Translations under genes and position numbers: made by a program
From: Loktanella sp. UBA3435
Lineage (GTDB): Bacteria; Pseudomonadota; Alphaproteobacteria; Rhodobacterales; Rhodobacteraceae
Assembly: GCA_002378665.1 (NCBI GenBank)
Contig: DFSO01000057.1
Span: forward strand, 1 to 34,964
Direction of reading: 5' to 3'
DNA: 34,964 nucleotides
In this document: piece by piece, positions 16,958 to 25,000 of the stretch
Numbering within the stretch: position 1 is the stretch's first letter
How the letters are laid out: every line of letters begins with the position of its first letter
Notes under the pieces: generated by a model
The model's input: the letters and a program-made list of their open reading frames with translations, nothing else
What the model was told of the DNA's origin: nothing
Databases searched by the model: none

Positions 16958-17721
16958 TGACCCTGCCCAGCACACCTTCCTTCCGCCTCGATGGCCGCCG
17001 CGCACTTGTTGCTGGTGCGTCCTCTGGCATCGGCGCTGCTTGCGCTGTGGCCTTGGGCGAAGCTGGGGCCGAAGTGACACTTGCCGCCCGCAGCGCCGAC
17101 AAACTCAACGCCCTCGCCGCCGAGATGGCCGCCGCAGGCATGTCCGTAAAAACCCTTTGTGTCGATGTCTCCGACGTGGAGGCAACCGAGGCCGCGGTCG
17201 CCGCAAACGGCCCCTTTGACGTGCTGGTCAACTCCGCAGGCACCGCACGACACAGCCCCGCAACCGAAACAAGCGACACAGATTTTGACGCTGTATCAAA
17301 CCTCAATATCAAAGGTGCTTACTTTTTGACGCGCGCCGTGGCCAAAGGCCTAATCGCGGCAGGCAAGCAAGGTAGCCTGATCAATATCTCCAGCCAAATG
17401 GCGCATGTCGGCGGCATTGACCGCGCGGTCTATTCCGCCACGAAACACGCGGTCGAAGGCTTCACCAAATCGATGGCGATTGAATGGGGCGCGCACGGCA
17501 TCCGCGTCAACACGATCTGCCCGACCTTCATCCGCACGGCTCTGACGGCATCCACATTCGCCAATCCCGAGCGGCGCAAATGGATCGAGGGCAAGATCAA
17601 ACTCGGGCGCGTCGGTGAAGTGACCGACATCATGGGCGGCGTGGTTTATCTCGCAAGCGATGCCTCGGCATTGGTCACGGGCACCTCCTTGCTCATCGAC
17701 GGTGGGTGGACAGCAGAATGA
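16957..17721 (+). CDS. SDR-family NAD(P)-dependent oxidoreductase
   Basis: The start is the ATG at 16957-16959, sharing its A with the preceding stop; a TTG three bases earlier is less likely. The 254-residue protein is a classical short-chain dehydrogenase. Visible features are the Rossmann glycine motif GASSGIGAAC near residue 20, LVNSAGTA (the NNAG-type motif, with Ser replacing the second Asn), the catalytic Ser in NISSQMA, and YSATK as YxxxK. The C-terminus GTSLLIDGGWTAE is typical. It would oxidise or reduce a secondary alcohol or ketone in the pathway served by its neighbours. Cofactor preference is not clear. Its stop overlaps the LacI start by four bases. Confidence 0.92.
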   Translation: MTLPSTPSFRLDGRRALVAGASSGIGAACAVALGEAGAEVTLAARSADKLNALAAEMAAAGMSVKTLCVDVSDVEATEAAVAANGPFDVLVNSAGTARHSPATETSDTDFDAVSNLNIKGAYFLTRAVAKGLIAAGKQGSLINISSQMAHVGGIDRAVYSATKHAVEGFTKSMAIEWGAHGIRVNTICPTFIRTALTASTFANPERRKWIEGKIKLGRVGEVTDIMGGVVYLASDASALVTGTSLLIDGGWTAE

Positions 17722-18737
17722 TCAACGTCAAAGTCACATCCCAAGACGTAGCCTCCCGCGCAGGGGTCAGCCAATCGGCGGTCAGCCGCGTGTTTTCTGG
17801 CGCGTCAGCGTCCAAGGCGACCATCGCCAAAGTGCGCAAAGCGGCCGACGAATTGGGCTACCGCCCCAACTCGCTGGCGCGCGCCATGATCACTGGCAAA
17901 AGCAAAATCATCGGGTTGGTCGTGGCCTATCTCGACAACCAATTCTATCCGATTGCGCTACAACGGCTCTCAGAATCCCTTCAGAAACAAGGCTATCACA
18001 TCCTGATCTTCACCGCAGGCAACGACGCTGAGGCCACCCAAAAAGTGATAGAGGAACTCATCGACTACCAAGTCGACGGGATTATCACTGCCTCTGTTGG
18101 CATGTCCTCGAACCTCACGCAGCACTGCGCCACCGCAGGCATTCCTATCGTCATGTTCAACCGCGGCCAAGACGGGTCGGGGCATTCCTCGATCACCTCT
18201 GCCAACGTTGAGGGCGGACGCAAAGTCGCCGAATTCCTCACCGCTGGCGGGCACAAACGCATCGCCCATATCGCTGGCTGGGAAGGGTCTTCCACAGGAC
18301 GGGATCGCAGGCGCGGCTTCACCGAAGGGTTGGCCGCGAACGGCCAAACTCCCCTCGACATCATCGACGGCATGTTCGACCGCGCAGCAGCCGCAGCCGC
18401 CACCCGCACCCTCATGGCCCGCAGCGATCCCCCCGACGCGATCTTTGTCGGCAACGACCACATGGCTTTCGCCGTCATGGACACCCTGCGCCAAGAACTC
18501 GGCCTTCGCATCCCGCAAGACGTCTCGGTTGTCGGCTACGACGACGTGCCGCTTGCCGCGTGGGGCGCCTACGATCTGACCACCGTGCGCCAACCCGTCA
18601 ACCGCATGGTCGAGGCCACCGTAGAGACAATTCTCGCCAAGATCGAAGACCCCGCACGCCCTGCACAGAAAATCGAAATCGACGGACCGCTGATCACACG
18701 CGGCTCTGCTCGCATACCAAAAGGATGGACGCCATGA
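17718..18737 (+). CDS. LacI-family transcriptional regulator
   Basis: The ATG at 17718 overlaps the SDR stop (ATGA) and is preferred to an in-frame GTG at 17706. The 339-residue protein has an N-terminal LacI helix-turn-helix (TSQDVASRAGVSQSAVSRVFSG, residues about 6-27) and the hinge-helix region YRPNSLARAM. A periplasmic-binding-like effector domain follows, with KIIGLVVAYLDNQFY and the conserved AIFVGNDHMAFAVMDTLRQ and DVSVVGYDDVPLA. It probably represses both divergent units by binding the TGCA-N2-CG-N2-TGCA sites at 13406 and 13527, with the imported compound or an intermediate as inducer. Being inside the rightward operon, it would be autoregulated. Confidence 0.93.
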   Translation: MINVKVTSQDVASRAGVSQSAVSRVFSGASASKATIAKVRKAADELGYRPNSLARAMITGKSKIIGLVVAYLDNQFYPIALQRLSESLQKQGYHILIFTAGNDAEATQKVIEELIDYQVDGIITASVGMSSNLTQHCATAGIPIVMFNRGQDGSGHSSITSANVEGGRKVAEFLTAGGHKRIAHIAGWEGSSTGRDRRRGFTEGLAANGQTPLDIIDGMFDRAAAAAATRTLMARSDPPDAIFVGNDHMAFAVMDTLRQELGLRIPQDVSVVGYDDVPLAAWGAYDLTTVRQPVNRMVEATVETILAKIEDPARPAQKIEIDGPLITRGSARIPKGWTP

Positions 18738-19714
18738 AGGGCTTCTCGAACCGCTGGAAAGACTTCCCTGACTACATCATCGGGATCACAAAAGAGATTT
18801 GGGAGGACCGTGGTGTCGGCACCCTTCACCACTATTACGCCAAGGATATCGTCGTGCGCTCACCCATGGGCATCCAGCGCGGCAACCAGCAGGTCATCGC
18901 CTCGACAATGGCCACAATCAACGAGTTCCCTGACCGCCAACTCTTTGGCGATGACGTCATCTGGTCCGAACATGAGACAGGCTACCTCTCGTCGCACCGC
19001 CTGAACACCGTTGCCACACACACCCGCGACGGAGCGTTTGGACACGCGACTGGCAAACGTTGGAACGTTAAAGTCATCGCCGATTGCGCGGCCTTAGAGG
19101 ACACCATCTTCGACGAATGGCTCGTGCGCGACTATGGCGGCATGGTGCGGCAACTTGGCGTCACACCTGAGGCCTATGCCGCTGATCTCATCGCCCATGA
19201 AGGCGGTTCCGAAAACGCAAAACGCGCCTTCACGCCAGACCAAGACCTCGACGGCGGCTACCACGGACGCGGCAACGACAATGAATGGGGCCAACGCTAC
19301 GCCGACAGCCTGACACGGATCATGGACGCAGATTTCGCCCACATCCGCCAAAACTACGACCGCGCGATGGTCGGCGAATACGCGGGCTCCGTCACCTCCG
19401 TAAGCTCGGAAGAATGCACCAAATTCTGGATCGGATTACGCTCCGCCTTCCCATCCGCCAAGTTCACGATCCACCATCAAACAGGCATGGACGGTGGCAT
19501 GCTCTCGCCTCGCGCAGCGATCCGTTGGTCACTTGACGGCATCCATGACGGTTGGGGCAGTTTCGGCGCTCCCACTGGCGCGCCCGTTCACGTCATGGGG
19601 ATTTCCCACGCCGAATTCGGACCCTACGGCCCCGACGGTGTCGGCCTGCGCCGCGAATACGCTCTCATTGATGAAGTTGCGATCTGGAAACAGATCTTGA
19701 TGCACAAAGGATAA
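18734..19714 (+). CDS. Two-domain SnoaL-like (NTF2-fold) protein C
   Basis: The start at 18734 overlaps the LacI stop (ATGA) and has AAGGA 8 bases upstream. It gives 326 residues. The first half (about 1-150) shows the ester-cyclase/SnoaL pattern: RGVGTLHHYYAKDIVVRSPM, INEFPDRQLFGDDVIW and IFDEWLVRDYGGMVRQLG. The second half (about 175-320) repeats it with MVGEYAGSVTSVSSEECTKF and SAFPSAKFTIHH. It is more distant from proteins A and B than they are from each other, so it may have a separate catalytic role or form a mixed complex. The reaction is unknown. The cupin gene begins three bases after its stop. Confidence 0.72.
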   Translation: MKGFSNRWKDFPDYIIGITKEIWEDRGVGTLHHYYAKDIVVRSPMGIQRGNQQVIASTMATINEFPDRQLFGDDVIWSEHETGYLSSHRLNTVATHTRDGAFGHATGKRWNVKVIADCAALEDTIFDEWLVRDYGGMVRQLGVTPEAYAADLIAHEGGSENAKRAFTPDQDLDGGYHGRGNDNEWGQRYADSLTRIMDADFAHIRQNYDRAMVGEYAGSVTSVSSEECTKFWIGLRSAFPSAKFTIHHQTGMDGGMLSPRAAIRWSLDGIHDGWGSFGAPTGAPVHVMGISHAEFGPYGPDGVGLRREYALIDEVAIWKQILMHKG

Positions 19715-19717
19715 ATC

Positions 19718-20683
19718 ATGACCCCCGCAGAGATGGAAAAACGGATCGTGCGCTACGGCGATCTACAACCATGCAAAACCGCCTTTATCGACGCCCACAC
19801 ACCGGGGTCGGACCAAAAAGAAAACTTCACCATCATCGGTGGCGGCGTTTCGGAATCCCCCGATCAGCACGTGCACATCGGCATCCCGCATGGGTTCAAT
19901 ATCGGTGCGGCGGGCCAACCACCCCGCGTGCGCAACTCGCTGCACGATCACCACACAGCAGAGGCGTTCTTTGTCCTCTCAGGCCGCTGGCGGTTCTTCT
20001 GGGGCCGTTGGGGCAAAGCTGGCGAAGTCACGCTCGAGGCCGGCGACATCATCAACATTCCAACAGGCATCTTTCGTGGGTTCGAGAACATCGGCACCGA
20101 CTACGGTATGATCATGGCTGTGCTTGGCGGTGACGACGCAGGCGGCGGCGTGATGTGGGCACCGCAAGTGATTGAGGACGCGGCAGAGCATGGACTGGTT
20201 CTCGCCGAAACTGGCAAACTCTATGACACAAAAAAGAGCGCAAATCTCCCTGATGGCGTCAAACCAATGCCGCTCATGACTGAGGCAGAACTCGCCAAAC
20301 GGCCAGAACCGACAACCGCCGACGTGTTGCCAAACCACGTTGCCCGCTACTGGGATATGGTCGCACTCGCAGACAAAAAACCGGTGCTGGTCATCGGCGA
20401 AAAAGGCCTCCTGCGCGACAAGCCAGGTTTTGAGGTCGCGTTTATAACCAACCGCTCGGCCTCCGAGGAGAAACATAGCCACAAAGTGCCTTCCGTCCTC
20501 ATGCCCGTCAAAGGTCACTGGCGGGTTGATTGGGATGGCGGTTCAGCTACCCTTGCAGCAGGCGACACCATGAGCGTTCCCGAAAATATCGGGCATTCCG
20601 TGGTCCCTTCAATGACGGGCGAGGCCGCCCTCTACCACATTGTGGCCACAGGTGATCCTGCTGGTCATACGTGGAAAGGTTAA
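19718..20683 (+). CDS. Double-cupin protein (bicupin), possible dioxygenase or isomerase
   Basis: The 321-residue protein has two cupin barrels. The first (about 60-135) has metal-type motif 1, LHDHHTAEAFFVLSG (His76, His78, His79, Glu82), but its motif 2, IPTGIFRGFENI, carries Arg where the last metal histidine would be expected. The second (about 225-310) has HSHKVPSVLMPVKG (His253, His255) and motif 2 VPENIGHSVV (His293). The layout resembles gentisate-dioxygenase-type and other bicupins, with probably different metal occupancy in the two barrels. The function is unknown; oxygenation or isomerisation of an intermediate would fit. It is preceded by AAAGGA and is tightly linked to the SnoaL C gene. 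Confidence 0.75.
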   Translation: MTPAEMEKRIVRYGDLQPCKTAFIDAHTPGSDQKENFTIIGGGVSESPDQHVHIGIPHGFNIGAAGQPPRVRNSLHDHHTAEAFFVLSGRWRFFWGRWGKAGEVTLEAGDIINIPTGIFRGFENIGTDYGMIMAVLGGDDAGGGVMWAPQVIEDAAEHGLVLAETGKLYDTKKSANLPDGVKPMPLMTEAELAKRPEPTTADVLPNHVARYWDMVALADKKPVLVIGEKGLLRDKPGFEVAFITNRSASEEKHSHKVPSVLMPVKGHWRVDWDGGSATLAAGDTMSVPENIGHSVVPSMTGEAALYHIVATGDPAGHTWKG

Positions 20684-20692
20684 CTCCCTTCG

Positions 20693-20723
20693 GTGCACGC
20701 CCTGTGTACGCTTAGTGCACAGG
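20693..20723. repeat. GTGCAC pair and inverted repeat in the cupin-hydrolase gap
   Basis: Within the 64-base gap, GTGCAC occurs twice (20693-20698 and 20715-20720), 22 bp apart, which is two helical turns. CCTGTG (20701-20706) is also inverted as CACAGG (20718-20723). These could be a regulator site or an intercistronic hairpin. They do not match the LacI operator pattern. Confidence 0.4.
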
Positions 20724-20747
20724 TTGTGACACCCAGAAAGGCCGCAA

Positions 20748-21458
20748 ATGGCGCTATCCTTAACACCGCTGATCTTCCTGCCCGGTATGATGTGCGACGC
20801 GCGGCTTTTTGATCCGCAAATCACGGCCCTCAGCAAAGATCGCGAGGTCTTGGTCGCGCAAATTACAGGCCACGACACGGTCCAAGCGCTCGCTGCCGAT
20901 CTCCTGCAAAACGCCCCACCAACCTTCGCGTTGGCCGGCCTTTCAATGGGTGGGATTGTCGCGATGGAGGTCATCGCCCAAGCCCCAGATCGTGTTGAAA
21001 AACTCGCCCTTCTTGACACCAACCCGCGTGCCGAAATGCCTGCTATGGCCGCCAAACGCGGCCCTCAAATAGAGGCCGTCAAAGCAGGCAAACTCAAGGA
21101 CGTGATATTCAACCAAATGATGCCGCACTACCTCGCTGATGCCACTCAACACCCCGAAATCGTTCAACTTTGCTGGGAAATGGCATCTATCCTTGGCCCA
21201 GACGTATTCATCCGCCAATCATGCGCCTTACGCGACCGCCCCGACCAACAAAACACCTTGAAAACCTACCTTGGAAAATCCCTCGTCCTCTGCGGACGAC
21301 ACGACGCACTTTGCCCAATTGAACGCCACGACTTGATGCATTCCCTGCTGCCAAACAGCACGCTCGAAATCGTCGAAAACGCGGGCCATATTCCAACCTT
21401 GGAACAACCTGAAATCACAACAGCCGCCCTCGTTCGCTGGCTAAAGGAAGACGCATGA
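20748..21458 (+). CDS. Alpha/beta hydrolase
   Basis: The 236-residue protein has the alpha/beta-hydrolase signature. There is an oxyanion-hole region near the start (LIFLPGMMCDARLF), a nucleophile elbow GLSMGG with the catalytic Ser, an acid Asp in CGRHDALCP and a His in NAGHIPTLEQP. It is a cytoplasmic esterase, lactonase or C-C hydrolase; the substrate is not recognisable. It lies 64 bases downstream of the cupin gene with AAAGG before its start, and its stop overlaps the next gene by four bases. Opening a lactone or ester made by the upstream dehydrogenases would fit, but this is inference. Confidence 0.85.
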   Translation: MALSLTPLIFLPGMMCDARLFDPQITALSKDREVLVAQITGHDTVQALAADLLQNAPPTFALAGLSMGGIVAMEVIAQAPDRVEKLALLDTNPRAEMPAMAAKRGPQIEAVKAGKLKDVIFNQMMPHYLADATQHPEIVQLCWEMASILGPDVFIRQSCALRDRPDQQNTLKTYLGKSLVLCGRHDALCPIERHDLMHSLLPNSTLEIVENAGHIPTLEQPEITTAALVRWLKEDA

Positions 21459-22147
21459 CACCTGAACTTTTGGCCCTTCTCCGCTCCGTCGACACCCCCA
21501 CAGTTTGCAACGCGATCGAGGTCGCCCAAGGCAAACGCGGCTTTAACGCCTTTACGCGCGGCACAATGCAAGCCTCTGATCCCAATGGAGTAATTGTCGG
21601 TTACGCCATCACCGCGCAGATCGCAGCCGTGTCCCCACCGACAGAAGACTCCACCACAATTCGCGCCCGCCGCATGACCTATTACAAGGCAATGTCCGAG
21701 GGGCCGCAGCCCTCCGTTGCGGCTGTTGAGGACATCGACTACCCTAACTGCGTTGGCGCATATTGGGGCGAAGTGAACACCACAATCCACAAGGGTTTTG
21801 GCATATCAGGTGCACTCACAAATGGCGTGATGCGTGACCTCGGCGACATGGCCGAAGACTTTCCCGTTATCGCACGTAGCATCGGCCCAAGTCACGGTTT
21901 CGTGCACGTGCGCAGCGTGGGTCAACCGATCCGGATAATGGGCATGGACGTTCGCTCAGGTGACCTTATACACGCCGACCGACACGGTGCAGTTGTGATC
22001 CCTCCGGAAGTCGTTGAACATCTTCAATCGGCGATTGTTAAGATGCAGGAAACCGAAAAGCTGGTGCTTGATCCTGCCCGCGCGAAAGATTTCGACTTCG
22101 CCGCGTTTGAAGCAGCATGGGAAGCTTTTGAAAAAGCCCGCACCTGA
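21455..22147 (+). CDS. RraA/HMG-aldolase-family protein
   Basis: The 230-residue protein belongs to the RraA-like family, which includes 4-hydroxy-4-methyl-2-oxoglutarate aldolase and oxaloacetate decarboxylases as well as the RNase E inhibitor RraA. The Arg-Asp pair of GALTNGVMRDLGDM is the segment that holds substrate and divalent metal in the aldolases. Its presence favours an enzyme over an RNase inhibitor. An acidic C-terminal extension follows GDLIHADRHGAVVIPPEVV. A retro-aldol or decarboxylation step releasing pyruvate would be a sensible end to the pathway encoded upstream. Its start overlaps the hydrolase stop (ATGA). Confidence 0.85.
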   Translation: MTPELLALLRSVDTPTVCNAIEVAQGKRGFNAFTRGTMQASDPNGVIVGYAITAQIAAVSPPTEDSTTIRARRMTYYKAMSEGPQPSVAAVEDIDYPNCVGAYWGEVNTTIHKGFGISGALTNGVMRDLGDMAEDFPVIARSIGPSHGFVHVRSVGQPIRIMGMDVRSGDLIHADRHGAVVIPPEVVEHLQSAIVKMQETEKLVLDPARAKDFDFAAFEAAWEAFEKART

Positions 22148-22429
22148 AAGAAGCGAGAAGAATTCAATATTTTGTCTTTAATGCGAATTGATCACTGCTC
22201 TCAGCGGGTCCAGGAAGTCCGGATTGCCTATTGAGGAGCGGTGTCTTTTATAATGCTTGGTTAGGACTAGACCTTCAGAAAAATTAGGGCGGGAAAATGA
22301 CTGCTTCTAGCCATGTTGTCAGAGGATGATCTTCTAGCTATCCCTAAGCAGACTTTAGCTGCGACACAGAAAAACGGCAAAGTGGGCTCAAACCAGCGGT
22401 TCGCTGCCCCGAGCCCAAAACGAGCAAAA
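22148..22429. other. Non-coding gap with orphan promoter-like remnants
   Basis: These 282 bases lie between the RraA-like gene and the convergent M20 gene. A consensus TATAAT is at 22249-22254, and a 10-codon ATG frame (22297-22329) follows a G-rich stretch, but no gene continues. Near 22376 the sequence CAAAGTGGGCT, then TTCGCTGC, resembles the start of the gap at 8826-9113. It looks like decayed sequence. No clear terminator was seen. Confidence 0.35.
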
Positions 22430-23593
22430 TCACCCCGCTGGCATCCGCTCTTCTACAATCCCCGCCCACCAGCTACAGCCCGCAGGAATAGCCTCGTCGT
22501 CGAAGTTGTATTCGGGGTGGTGCACGGATGCGGTGTCGCCGTTGCCCACAAGAATATACGCGCCGGGGCGTTCCTCTAACATGTAGGCAAAGTCCTCGCC
22601 GCCCATCACAAGCGGTGCCTCTTCGCAAGCGCCCGAGATTTTTGTGGCCACAGAGGCCGCGAATTCGGTTTGTTCTGCGTGGTTCACCATGCTGGGGTAG
22701 CCATGGTAGAATTTCACTTCTGCCTTGGCCCCATATGTTTCGCAGACACTTACTGCAATCGCCTTTAGCCGCTTTTCAGCCAAGGCGCGCATGTCTTTCG
22801 ACATGGTCCGAATGGTCCCTTTCAGATGGGTCCGCTGGGCGATGACGTTGAAGGCTTTGGATGAACTCTCAATAGATGTGACCGACACGACCACGGGATC
22901 AACAGGGTCCGCGTTGCGGCTAGAAATCGTCTGGAGCGCTGTAACTACATGGGCTGCTACAACCACACTATCGACGGTGTCTTGTGGCTTGGCCGCGTGA
23001 CCGCCCTTGCCTTCCACGATGATCTCGAACTGATCGGTTGCGGCGAAAAACGCGCCTGAGCGGATTGAGAAAGAGCCGACAGGACGGCCTGGCCAGTTGT
23101 GCATACCGTAAACTTCTTGGATGCCGAATTTGTCCATCATGCCATCTTCGCACATCTCGCGACCACCGCCGCCGCCCTCTTCTGCGGGTTGGAATATCAC
23201 GACAACCGTGCCGTCAAAATTCCGGGTCTCGGAGAGGTATTTCGCAGCACCAAGCAGCATCGCGGTATGCCCATCATGCCCGCAAGCATGCATCGCGCCG
23301 TCGGTTTTGGAGGCATAGGGCAAACCTGTCGCCTCAAGGATCGGCAGTGCGTCCATGTCGGCACGCAGGCCGATGACCTTGCCTGATGTGTTGGTTTTGC
23401 CCTTGATCACGCCCACAACACCCGTGCGCCCGATGCCTGTCACGATCTCGTCGCAGCCGAAATCTTTTAGCTTTTCGGCCACCACAGCAGAGGTGCGGTG
23501 CGTTTCAAACAGAATCTCTGGGTGCTCGTGCAGGTCACGGCGCCATTCGGTGATCTCTGGCAAAAGTTCTGCAAAACGGTTCTTTACGGGCAT
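22430..23593 (-). CDS. M20 family amidohydrolase (hippurate hydrolase / aminoacylase type)
   Basis: The 387-residue metalloenzyme shows the M20D pattern. Visible motifs are LRADMDALPI, the metal-ligand motif ACGHDGHTAML, the general base region QPAEEGGGGG, the MHNWPG histidine, a dimerisation or lid domain around GKGGHAAKPQDTVD, and the final ligands MGGEDFAYM and HHPEYNFDDEAI. Enzymes of this group hydrolyse N-acyl amino acids to free amino acid and carboxylate in the cytoplasm. GGAG precedes the start by 7 bases. It is the third gene of the leftward unit with argE-like and FAD oxidoreductase genes, 69 bases downstream of the latter. The acyl substrate is not known. Confidence 0.9.
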   Translation of the reverse strand: MPVKNRFAELLPEITEWRRDLHEHPEILFETHRTSAVVAEKLKDFGCDEIVTGIGRTGVVGVIKGKTNTSGKVIGLRADMDALPILEATGLPYASKTDGAMHACGHDGHTAMLLGAAKYLSETRNFDGTVVVIFQPAEEGGGGGREMCEDGMMDKFGIQEVYGMHNWPGRPVGSFSIRSGAFFAATDQFEIIVEGKGGHAAKPQDTVDSVVVAAHVVTALQTISSRNADPVDPVVVSVTSIESSSKAFNVIAQRTHLKGTIRTMSKDMRALAEKRLKAIAVSVCETYGAKAEVKFYHGYPSMVNHAEQTEFAASVATKISGACEEAPLVMGGEDFAYMLEERPGAYILVGNGDTASVHHPEYNFDDEAIPAGCSWWAGIVEERMPAG

Positions 23594-23662
23594 GGGATGG
23601 CTCCAAATTGATGTGGAATTTCCCCGATCCTGAACCGAATGGTCAAAACCCGCAACCCCTTG

Positions 23663-25000
23663 TCACAAGTTCGGATGCAGATCCAGTTTCGACCCATCCG
23701 TGAAACGCCCATAGCGAAAACGGTGCATGTCGTGGCTGAGTGTTTCACCTCGTACGATCTGGCGGATGAGCTTGCCAAAGGCGGGGCCGATCCCAAAACC
23801 GTGACCGCACATGCCCGTTGCCACCGTCAAACCAGATAAGGGCGCGCGGTCCACAATCGGCACCACGTCAGGCATCGTGTCGATCATGCCCGCCCATGAG
23901 GCCTTGACCTTCACGCCGCCTAGCTGCGGGAAGGTATCGGCGAAATCGCGGGCGAGTTTCGCGACTTTGGACGCATTTGCTGCTGGGTTCAGGATGCGCA
24001 TGCGCTCAAACGGCGATTGCTCGTCCGCCGCCCACTCCCGTTTGGTCCCCCATGCATCGGGGAAGCCTTGGGGGGCGGATGGCAACAGACGCGTGCCGAA
24101 GGGATCTTGCAGCAAAGGTTTTGCATAGTTCGCTAACGCGCGAAAGGCGTCAGGACCAACATAGAGTTCTTGAAACCCTTCGGGCGCCAGCGTGTAGCCG
24201 CCGTCAGCACGTCTGCGGAACGCGAGGCGATTGTCGGCGGCCCCGCCTGCGAAAACCTCTGGCAATGGATCGGTTGCCGCAACCGTCGCCCGCACTGAAA
24301 GCTGCGGAATGCTCAGCCCATGTTTGCGCAAGAATAGCTGTGACCAAGCGCCGCCCGCCAACACGACTTCGGGCGCCTTTATCCGCCCTAGTTCAGTCTC
24401 AACACCCGTCACTACGCCGCCGCTGATATCAAGCGCGCGCACAGCACAGCTCTCGATAATCGTGACACCGTCTCGCACCGCAGCACGGGCCAAAGCGGGC
24501 AAAGCAACCCAAGGTTCGGCCCGCATATCAGACGCCGTCCAAAGTGCGCCCGCCCAAGTGACGCTGGCATTCGGGATCAGATCGGCCGTCTCTTTGGAGG
24601 TCAGAACCTTGGTTTCGAGCCCGTGATCCTTCGCATAGGGCAACCAGTTTTCGAAACGCTCAATCCCCTCAACCTTGTCCGCAAGGTATACCACGCCTGT
24701 TTGCTTTAGGCCGATATCCTCTGGGATGTCCTTGGCCATCTGCCGCCACATCGCAGCGGCCTCGATCATGATCGGCAGTTCGGCAGGGTCGCGCCCTTGG
24801 TTTCGGATCCAACCCCAGTTGCGCGAAGATTGCTCGCCTGCAACGCGGCCCTTTTCCAAGACAACGACCTTTAGCCCCGTCTTGGCCAATTCCCACGCAG
24901 CCATCACACCGATGATCCCCGCCCCGATCACGACGACATCGCAAGCCTCTGGCATAGCGGCGCGGTGTTCTTGGGCCTCCATTTGAAACGGAAATATCAT
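23663..25000 (-). CDS. DadA-type FAD-dependent oxidoreductase
   Basis: The 445-residue protein has an N-terminal dinucleotide-binding motif, VVVIGAGIIGVMAAWELAKTG, with the acidic residue of VVLEKG that binds FAD ribose. It has the DAO-family C-terminus ATGMCGHGFGIGPAFGKL. Members oxidise D-amino acids, sarcosine, hydroxyproline or related secondary amines. The segment SSRNWGWIRNQGRDPAELP near residue 58 is the usual place for substrate-side residues. The chosen start overlaps the argE-like stop by four bases; an internal ATG at 24955, directly before PEACDVVVIG, is possible. It probably oxidises an amino acid released by the flanking deacylases. Confidence 0.9.
   Translation of the reverse strand: MIFPFQMEAQEHRAAMPEACDVVVIGAGIIGVMAAWELAKTGLKVVVLEKGRVAGEQSSRNWGWIRNQGRDPAELPIMIEAAAMWRQMAKDIPEDIGLKQTGVVYLADKVEGIERFENWLPYAKDHGLETKVLTSKETADLIPNASVTWAGALWTASDMRAEPWVALPALARAAVRDGVTIIESCAVRALDISGGVVTGVETELGRIKAPEVVLAGGAWSQLFLRKHGLSIPQLSVRATVAATDPLPEVFAGGAADNRLAFRRRADGGYTLAPEGFQELYVGPDAFRALANYAKPLLQDPFGTRLLPSAPQGFPDAWGTKREWAADEQSPFERMRILNPAANASKVAKLARDFADTFPQLGGVKVKASWAGMIDTMPDVVPIVDRAPLSGLTVATGMCGHGFGIGPAFGKLIRQIVRGETLSHDMHRFRYGRFTDGSKLDLHPNL

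Noticed and set aside
20693..20720. GTGCAC pair as a third LacI operator
   Set aside because: It lacks the central CG with TGCA arms at the spacing seen at 13406 and 13527, so it is reported only as a separate repeat.
22313..22579. Plus-strand open frame of 88 codons
   Set aside because: Most of it is antisense to the 3' end of the M20 gene, and the rest lies in the apparently decayed gap.
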